Assembly: GCA_020161135.1 (NCBI GenBank) | Contig: JAIUOB010000004.1 | Coordinates: 1 to 64,000, forward strand | DNA from: Gemmatimonadota bacterium | GTDB taxonomy: Bacteria; Gemmatimonadota; Gemmatimonadetes; Gemmatimonadales; Gemmatimonadaceae | DNA: 64,000 bases | Direction: 5' to 3' | Part shown: piece after piece, positions 58,639-64,000 of the stretch | Layout: every line of letters starts with the position of its first letter | Position numbering within the stretch: the first letter of the stretch is position 1 | Notes under the pieces: model-generated | Seen by the model: only the letters and a program-made list of their open reading frames with translations | What the model was told of the DNA's origin: nothing | Databases searched by the model: none | Translations under genes and position numbers: made by a program

Positions 58639-60170
58639 GGCTCTCGTCCCCGGAGCTCCTCACTCGCGTGCTGCAACTGCTCGCGGTGGGGCTGGTGATC
58701 GTCGGCGTGACCTGGACCGGGCGCCGCCTCGCAGCGCGCTCCGGGCGTCGCACCCTGCTGCGGTTTCGGGCGCGCGTCGACCGCTTCAAGTTCACGCGCA
58801 AGTCGAACATCATTGCGCACCTTCTGGACGACCCCGCCGTCGCGGCGGCCGTGGCGACGCATGCCCGCACACACGGCGAGGACGAGGCCGTCACGTGGCA
58901 GCGCGTGCAGCGCTACCTGCACGAGATCGTCCCGTTCTTCAACGTGCTCGCGTACTACCGGCTGGGCTACTGGGTGGCACGTGCCGCGCTCGGGCTCTTC
59001 TACAAGGTGCGCGTCGAGCACGAAGTGGCCGACCCGTTCCGCGCGCTCCCTCGCGACGCGGTGGTGCTGTACCTCATGAACCACCGCTCGAACGCCGACT
59101 ACGTGCTGGTGGCCTACGTCATGATGGGCGACGTGTCCATTTCGTATGCCGTGGGCGAGTGGGCGCGCGCCTTTCCGCTCGAGTACCTGTTCAAGAGCTT
59201 CGGCTCGTACTTCATCCGCCGCCGCTATCGCGAACCGTTGTACCACGCCGTACTGCAGGCCTATGTGCAGCTCATCACGCGGCAGGGGGTCACGCAGGGG
59301 ATCTTCCCCGAGGGCGGTCTCACGCGCGACGGCGTCCTGCGCCCCGCCAAGATCGGCCTGCTCGACTACGCGCTGGGGGTCGCGCGCGACCCGGCGCTGC
59401 GCGAACGGCTGTACGTGGTGCCGGTGGGCATCAACTACGATCGCGTGCTCGAAGATCGCACGCTGCTGCGGGAGCTCGAGACGCGTGCGCCTGCTCGGCC
59501 GCGCGAGCGCGTGCAGCAGGCGGCCGGCGTGCTGCGCTTCCTGGCGTTCAATCTGGGGCGGCTCCTCACCAGGCGCTGGCGTCGCTACGGACAGGCGGCC
59601 GTGAGCATCGGGGCCCCGGTGCCCGTCCGCGCGTGGCTGGACCGACTCGAAGCCGAGGGCGTGTCCCTGTTCGACGTGCCCCGCGAGGAGCGCCTGCCGC
59701 ATGTACAGACGTTCTGCGACGAGATGCTGCGCCACATCGGCGCCATCGTGCCGGTGACCAGCGTGCCCCTCGCCTGTGCGGCGCTCCAGAGCTTCGACGC
59801 CGACTATGTCTCGCGGGTAGCGCTCCTCGACCGCATGGATGCCATGCGCAGCGTGCTGCAGGAGTTCAATGGGCGCGTGGTGCGCGCCGACCGCGACATC
59901 GCCGAGGTGTTCGAACGGGCATACCGCATGCTGCGGCTGCGCCGCATGGTGGCGCGGGTGGGCGACGGGTACGTCCTGCTCCCCCGCGGTCGGCCCCTGG
60001 TGACCTACTACGCGAACAGCATCGTGCACCTGCTGGGCCCCTTCAGTGAGGGGGTGCGGGCCCGGGATGCCCTGCCGCTCCACGACTGGGAGCGGGCGGC
60101 GCGCGCTGGCGCGTCAGACGGCGCGGCCGCGTCGGGGCCGGCGGTTGTCGGGGCTCCGGAGCGCCGATAG
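58620..60170 (+). CDS. PlsB-like glycerol-3-phosphate acyltransferase
   Basis: The 516-residue protein carries the LPLAT motif I as VVLYLMNHRSNADYVLVAYV (HRSNAD), with motif III FPEGGLTRDGVLRPAKIGLL and VVPVGINYDRV. The N-terminal hydrophobic segment (VLQLLAVGLVIVGVTW) anchors it. It resembles the acyltransferase half of PlsB, which acylates sn-glycerol 3-phosphate at position 1, but is shorter than the 800-residue E. coli enzyme. The GTG start overlaps the ROK kinase stop by 19 bases; the coupling is unusual for membrane lipid synthesis. Confidence 0.82.
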   Translation: MAVDALRLSSPELLTRVLQLLAVGLVIVGVTWTGRRLAARSGRRTLLRFRARVDRFKFTRKSNIIAHLLDDPAVAAAVATHARTHGEDEAVTWQRVQRYLHEIVPFFNVLAYYRLGYWVARAALGLFYKVRVEHEVADPFRALPRDAVVLYLMNHRSNADYVLVAYVMMGDVSISYAVGEWARAFPLEYLFKSFGSYFIRRRYREPLYHAVLQAYVQLITRQGVTQGIFPEGGLTRDGVLRPAKIGLLDYALGVARDPALRERLYVVPVGINYDRVLEDRTLLRELETRAPARPRERVQQAAGVLRFLAFNLGRLLTRRWRRYGQAAVSIGAPVPVRAWLDRLEAEGVSLFDVPREERLPHVQTFCDEMLRHIGAIVPVTSVPLACAALQSFDADYVSRVALLDRMDAMRSVLQEFNGRVVRADRDIAEVFERAYRMLRLRRMVARVGDGYVLLPRGRPLVTYYANSIVHLLGPFSEGVRARDALPLHDWERAARAGASDGAAASGPAVVGAPERR

Positions 60171-60207
60171 CATTCGGGTACGGGCGACGCCGGTCGCCCG
60201 CCCCTGC

Positions 60208-60279
60208 TGGCCCATCGTATAACGGCTATTACCCCGGCCTTTGGAGCCGGAGATCTTGGTTCGATTCCAAGTGGGCCTA
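60208..60279 (+). tRNA. tRNA-Gln (anticodon UUG)
   Basis: A 72-base tRNA with acceptor TGGCCCA/TGGGCCT, anticodon stem CCGGC/GCCGG, loop CTTTGGA (anticodon TTG at 60241-60243), T-stem CTTGG/CCAAG and discriminator A. The first acceptor pair is U1-U72, not U1-A72. CCA is not encoded. It reads CAA and CAG. Confidence 0.92.
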
Positions 60280-60408
60280 CTCCTCCAGCAGCAAAGGCAG
60301 TTACGTTAAAGGGCTGTCCAGAAATCCGGGACGGAGACGCCGCGCCTCATGGGGTACCGGCGACACTCCGCCCCGTTTGCCGTGACCCCTCACTCTCTCG
60401 AGCGCCCC

Positions 60409-61377
60409 ATGCACGCCGCCCCGGACGGACCGGCACCGGTCTCCACCCGCGGATTCAAGATCCTCTCCGGCACGGCCAATCGGCCCCTCGCCGAGGAGGT
60501 CGCCCGCTCGCTGGGCGTCGAGCTGTGCAAGGTCACCTGCACCCGCTTCGCCGACGGGGAAGTGTTCGTGCGCATCGACGAGAACATCCGCGGCGCTGAT
60601 GTCTTCGTGGTGCAGCCGACCAATCCGCCCGGCGAGAACATGCTGGAGCTGCTGCTGCTGGTGGACGCCGCCCGGCGCGCCTCGGCGGCCCGCGTCACCG
60701 CCGTGCTGCCGTACTACGGCTACGCCCGCCAGGACCGCAAGGACCAGCCGCGCGTCGCCATCGGCGCGAAGCTCATGGCCAACCTCGTCGAGACCGCCGG
60801 CGCCAATCGCGTCCTCGGGCTCGACTTCCACGCGCATCAGCTGCAGGGCTTCTTCGACGTCCCCGTCGATCACCTGTACGCGGCGCCGGTCTTCACGAAC
60901 TACTTCCGCAAGAAGGAGCTCAAGGACCTGTGCGTGGTGGCGCCCGACGTCGGCTCGGCCAAGATGGCGCGCGGCTTCGCCAAGCGCCTCGACGCCACCT
61001 TCGCAATCATCGACAAGCGTCGTCCCAAGGCCAACGTGGCCGAAGTCATGAACGTCGTCGGCGAAGTGGAGGGGCGTGACTGCCTCATCCCCGACGACAT
61101 GATCGACACCGCCGGGACCGTGTCCGAGGCCGCGCGCGCACTCAAGAACCTGGGCGCGAACGACATCTACGTGTGCGCCACACACGCGCTGTTCAGTGGC
61201 CCCGCCGTCGAGCGCCTCAGCAACGCGCCCATCAAGGAAGTGGTCGTCACCGACACGATCAACCTGCCGCCCGAGCGCCGCTTCGACTCGCTCCGCGTGC
61301 TGAGTGTCGGCGACCTGATCGCCAAGGCCATCCGCTTCACGCACGCCGACCAGAGCGTGTCGGTGCTGTTCGAGTAG
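60409..61377 (+). CDS. prs: Ribose-phosphate pyrophosphokinase
   Basis: Prs makes PRPP for purine, pyrimidine, His and Trp synthesis. KILSGTANRPLAEEVARSLG, TRFADGEVFVRIDENIRGAD, LPYYGYARQDRK and LDFHAHQLQGFFDVPVDHLY are the usual class I motifs; VAPDVGSAKMARGFAKRL and the PRPP loop DDMIDTAGT close the site. It is 322 residues. The ATG at 60409 gives a slightly longer N-terminus than E. coli. It begins the conserved prs-rplY-pth run. Confidence 0.96.
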   Translation: MHAAPDGPAPVSTRGFKILSGTANRPLAEEVARSLGVELCKVTCTRFADGEVFVRIDENIRGADVFVVQPTNPPGENMLELLLLVDAARRASAARVTAVLPYYGYARQDRKDQPRVAIGAKLMANLVETAGANRVLGLDFHAHQLQGFFDVPVDHLYAAPVFTNYFRKKELKDLCVVAPDVGSAKMARGFAKRLDATFAIIDKRRPKANVAEVMNVVGEVEGRDCLIPDDMIDTAGTVSEAARALKNLGANDIYVCATHALFSGPAVERLSNAPIKEVVVTDTINLPPERRFDSLRVLSVGDLIAKAIRFTHADQSVSVLFE

Positions 61378-61381
61378 GGCA

Positions 61382-61445
61382 ACGCAGGACGCAGGACCGC
61401 AGGACGCAGGACGCAGGACGCAGCACGCAGCACGCAGCATGCAGT
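61382..61445 (+). repeat. Heptanucleotide tandem repeat between prs and rplY
   Basis: Nine units in a row: ACGCAGG at 61382, 61389, 61404 and 61411, an eight-base ACCGCAGG at 61396, ACGCAGC at 61418, 61425 and 61432, and ATGCAGT at 61439. It fills most of the 125-base spacer and is the most regular heptad tract in the window. Confidence 0.85.
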
Positions 61446-61502
61446 CTGGCCGGGACGACCAGTCCGGTTACTCCCGAACCAACATCATCAGCAGAGGTTC
61501 TC

Positions 61503-62138
61503 ATGGCTTCCGTCTCCCTCAACGCCACCGTCCGCGCCGAGTCCGGCAAGGGCGCGGCGCGCAAGATCCGTCAGGCCGGCAACATTCCGGCGGTCATCTA
61601 CGGCCACGGCCGCGAGCCGCAGTCGCTCACGCTCAACGCGCGTGAAACCGAGCGCCTGCTCAAGGGCATCGCGACCAGCAGCACCGTGATCGACCTGGCG
61701 ATCGACAGCAAGGTCGCGCGTTCGCTCATCCGCGAGATCCAGCGCCACCCGTTCAAGCGCTCCATCCTCCACATCGACTTCCAGGAGCTGGTGGCCGGTG
61801 AGACGGTGTCGGTGAAGTGCCCGATCGTGTACGTGGGCACGCCGGAAGGTGTCCGCCTCGAGGGCGGCATCCTCGACCAGATCATGCACGAGCTGCACAT
61901 CGAGGTCGATCCGTCGAACATCCCGAATCACATCGACGTGGACGTGTCGGGTGTGAAGCTCGGCAAGTCGATGCACGTCTCCGACCTCACGCTGTCGGCC
62001 GGCATCACCGTGCTGGACGAGCCGGGCGCGACGATCTGCGTCGTGGCGGCGCCGAAGGTGCACGCTGACACGCCGGCCGCCGAGGGCGCGCCGGAGCCGG
62101 AGCTCATCCGCAAGCCGAAGCCGGACGACGAGAAGTAA
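61503..62138 (+). CDS. rplY: 50S ribosomal protein L25/general stress protein Ctc
   Basis: The 211-residue protein binds 5S rRNA as part of the large subunit. The N-terminal L25 domain is SVSLNATVRAESGKGAARKI to FQELVAGE, and the C-terminal TL5/CTC domain (VKCPIVYVGTPEGVRLEGGI to PGATICVVAAP) extends it as in many non-enteric bacteria. The tail is Pro/Glu/Lys-rich. AGAGG five bases before the ATG supports the start. Confidence 0.95.
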   Translation: MASVSLNATVRAESGKGAARKIRQAGNIPAVIYGHGREPQSLTLNARETERLLKGIATSSTVIDLAIDSKVARSLIREIQRHPFKRSILHIDFQELVAGETVSVKCPIVYVGTPEGVRLEGGILDQIMHELHIEVDPSNIPNHIDVDVSGVKLGKSMHVSDLTLSAGITVLDEPGATICVVAAPKVHADTPAAEGAPEPELIRKPKPDDEK

Positions 62139-62153
62139 GCGACTCGATCCATT

Positions 62154-62213
62154 CGCGGGGCGCGGAGTCCGCACAGCATGGTCACCCCACGCTGGCGCAT
62201 TCCGCGCCCCGCG
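62154..62213. promoter_or_regulatory. Long hairpin in the rplY-pth spacer
   Basis: CGCGGGGCGCGGA (62154-62166) and its exact complement (62201-62213) form a 13-bp stem with a 34-base loop, ending 15 bases before the pth ATG. It could be an attenuator, an RNA-processing site or a terminator for rplY; there is no T-run. Confidence 0.5.
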
Positions 62214-62228
62214 CGTCTTCCCCTGCAC

Positions 62229-62801
62229 ATGAAAGTCATCGTCGGCCTCGGCAACCCGGGACGCGAGTACGAGGCCACGCGACACAACGTGGGGTGGTGG
62301 CTCGTCGACCACCTGCACGCCGCGTGGCACTTCGACGGTTGGAAGAAGGACGGCGAGGCGCTCACGGCGAGTGGCATGGTGAGCGGCAAGAAGGTCAAGC
62401 TGGTCAAGCCGCAAACCTACATGAACCTGAGCGGTGTCGTCCTGCGCCCCTACCTCAAGCGCGAGGGGTGGAGCGCCGCGCAGGATCTGCTGGTGGTGGT
62501 GGACGAAGTCGCCGTACCCGCAGGCGAGTACCGGCTGCGGGCGGCCGGGAGCCCCGGCGGACACAACGGCCTCAAGAGCATCGAGGCGCATCTCAAGTCC
62601 CCCACCTATCCGCGGCTCCGCATCGGCATCCGGCCTGTGGACGAACGGCGAACGGTGGGCGACCTGGCGGACTTCGTACTGCACACCATGCCGCGTGACG
62701 AGCGCGCGTTGGTCGAGGCGCTCTGGCCTCGTCTCCGCGATGCGGTCGAGTTGTGGATCACCCAGGGCACCGAGAAGGCCGTCAGCACGATGGGACGCTG
62801 A
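62229..62801 (+). CDS. pth: Peptidyl-tRNA hydrolase
   Basis: Pth cleaves peptidyl-tRNA released from stalled ribosomes. MKVIVGLGNPGREYEATRHN holds the catalytic His, followed by KPQTYMNLSGVVLRPYLKRE and VVDEVAVPAGEYRLRAAGSP with GGHNGLKSIEAHL. It is 190 residues, the standard length. The ATG at 62229 is the family start; the frame upstream is unrelated. Confidence 0.95.
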   Translation: MKVIVGLGNPGREYEATRHNVGWWLVDHLHAAWHFDGWKKDGEALTASGMVSGKKVKLVKPQTYMNLSGVVLRPYLKREGWSAAQDLLVVVDEVAVPAGEYRLRAAGSPGGHNGLKSIEAHLKSPTYPRLRIGIRPVDERRTVGDLADFVLHTMPRDERALVEALWPRLRDAVELWITQGTEKAVSTMGR

Positions 62802-62872
62802 GGCGCCCATCGGGGTATCGCTCGGCAGCCGGTCGAGCGGGTGGGCTCGTTCATCTCACAGCGGGAGAGGCG

Positions 62873-64000
62873 ATGTCGACGAAGCAACACGGCAGTTGGC
62901 GCACATGGACGGTCACCGGCGTGCTCGCGCACGCGCTGCTCCTCGGCGCATGTGACGGTGCGACCGCAACGCCCGACGCCACCACGCCGCGCGCCCTCGG
63001 GGCGATCGATACGGTGTCGGTGCCCGCCGCCGACAGCAGCCACACGCCGTTTCTCGAGGTCGCCGCCGACGGCGCGCTGCTCCTGAGCTGGACCGAGCGT
63101 GATGCCAGCGGCTCGCATGTGCGCCTGGCCCGCTTTGCCGGTGGCCGGTGGGACAGCACACGCACCGTGGCGACCGGCCGACCGTTGTTCGACAACTGGG
63201 CCGACTTCCCCGCGGTGCTCGCGCTCGCCAACGGCGACCTCGTGGCCCACTGGCTCGAACGCGACGGCGCGGGCAAGTACGCGTATGGTGTGCGGGTCGT
63301 GCGCTCGCGCGACCAGGGGCGCACGTGGAGCGCACCGGTCACCCCGCACGCCGATGGACTCGCCGCCGAGCACGGCTTCGTGTCGCTGTGGGATGATGGT
63401 GACGGTGCCGTCGGCCTCACCTGGCTCGACGGGCGCAAGAGCGCGATGCCCGACAGCACGCGCGAAATGACGGTGCGTGCCGGACGCCTCGCGCCCGATG
63501 CGACGGCGGCCGACGAGACGGTGCTCGATGCCCGCACGTGCGACTGCTGCCAGACCGGCACCGCCCTCGCACGCAGCGGACGCATCGTGGTGTACCGCGA
63601 TCGCTCACCCGACGAGATTCGCGACATCGCCATCGTCCGACGCGACAGCAGCGGATGGAGCGCGCCGCAGCGCGTGCACGCCGACGAGTGGCACATGACC
63701 GGTTGCCCGGTGAACGGACCGCAGGTGGTCGCGGCCGGCGATACGGTGACCGTGGCCTGGTTCACCGGAGCGCGTGACACCGCCAAGGTGCTGGTCGCCA
63801 CCTCCACCGACGGCGGCCGGTCGTTCGGCGCGCCCGTGCGCGTCGACGAGGGCGCACCCGTGGGGCGCATCGCGCTCGCACTGGACGCGGCCCACGTGCC
63901 GCTCGTCGTGTGGCTCGAGCAGCGCACGCCGACCGATGCCGCGGTGCTGGTGCGTCGTGTGCACGACGGTCGGCTCGGCCCCGTCGCCAGCGTGGGCGGT
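62873..64000 (+). CDS. Sialidase-like beta-propeller lipoprotein, 3' end outside window
   Basis: The frame runs from the ATG at 62873 to the last base of the window (376 codons, no stop). GGAG-AGG just upstream gives a Shine-Dalgarno. The signal peptide ends HALLLGAC (Cys about 27). The rest is a BNR/sialidase-type propeller with Asp-box-like VVRSRDQGRTWSAPVT and VATSTDGGRSFGAPVRV, and a Cys-rich insert ARTCDCCQTGTALA with GCPVNGPQVV. This Cys-x-Cys-Cys pattern marks a group of exo-alpha-sialidase-like proteins that bind metal or cofactors; true sialidase activity is not shown. Confidence 0.8.
   Translation, partial: MSTKQHGSWRTWTVTGVLAHALLLGACDGATATPDATTPRALGAIDTVSVPAADSSHTPFLEVAADGALLLSWTERDASGSHVRLARFAGGRWDSTRTVATGRPLFDNWADFPAVLALANGDLVAHWLERDGAGKYAYGVRVVRSRDQGRTWSAPVTPHADGLAAEHGFVSLWDDGDGAVGLTWLDGRKSAMPDSTREMTVRAGRLAPDATAADETVLDARTCDCCQTGTALARSGRIVVYRDRSPDEIRDIAIVRRDSSGWSAPQRVHADEWHMTGCPVNGPQVVAAGDTVTVAWFTGARDTAKVLVATSTDGGRSFGAPVRVDEGAPVGRIALALDAAHVPLVVWLEQRTPTDAAVLVRRVHDGRLGPVASVGG

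Noticed and set aside
61382..61445. CRISPR-like array
   Set aside because: Units are seven bases with no spacers and no cas genes are present.

Overview
The window reads as a chromosomal stretch of a high-GC (about 70% by eye) member of the FCB side of Bacteria, most probably Gemmatimonadota. Evidence: core housekeeping genes with strong GC bias, a TonB receptor with carboxypeptidase-like N-terminal domain next to a DUF4249 lipoprotein, DUF2723, DUF4159/DUF4175 and secreted prolyl oligopeptidase/M28/amidohydrolase genes, and several promoter-like TAnnTTTG motifs. Nothing looks like a prophage, IS element or CRISPR. The first 984 bases are different: visibly lower GC, and an MMPL/RND exporter fragment fused in frame to the tail of valS, most simply an assembly misjoin.

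Layout. 1-5.9 kb: valS tail, Ig-like lipoprotein, gmhB, purN, purH. 6-13.6 kb: DUF2723 glycosyltransferase, secreted amidohydrolase, BI-1 protein, DgcN-like protein, soluble PAS-PAS chemoreceptor. 13.7-22.5 kb: two tRNA-Ser genes, a TonB receptor/DUF4249/BNR/M28 surface cluster, dps, gltX. 22.6-35.7 kb, minus strand: proline-rich membrane protein, FAH-family hydrolase, a JAMM-DinG helicase fusion, and a DUF4159-DUF4175-TPR-'AsnB-like' run behind trxA-rsmI. 35.8-43.3 kb: mce, lipoprotein, pdxJ-Hpt-like-ispE, secreted cyanophycinase-like peptidase, hsp20, threonine dehydratase-like enzyme, dienelactone hydrolase. 43.3-55.8 kb: two YdeI-like proteins, tesB, an unusual zinc-ribbon SDR, TAT-exported isomerase-like protein, S9 peptidase, a TonB receptor behind a DtxR/MntR-like operator, thioesterase, P-loop ATPase, MHS transporter. 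56-64 kb: GH10-like lipoprotein, ROK kinase, PlsB-like acyltransferase, tRNA-Gln, prs-rplY-pth and a sialidase-like lipoprotein cut by the window end.

Genes are tightly packed, with many four-base start/stop overlaps of the form NTGA; two of these appear to use CTG as start (rsmI and a YdeI-like gene). Most convergent gene pairs are separated by a strong hairpin.

The most unusual signal is not a gene. Several intergenic spacers are built from seven-base units. In four of them the units are arranged as inverted arms around a centre (44813-44894, 46536-46624, 52983-53136, 55838-55968), and two of these share the core AACTGATC(A/G)GTT. Single-arm heptad tracts lie at 4301-4370, 39623-39657, 42319-42346 and 61382-61445. 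I do not recognise this as a named repeat class.
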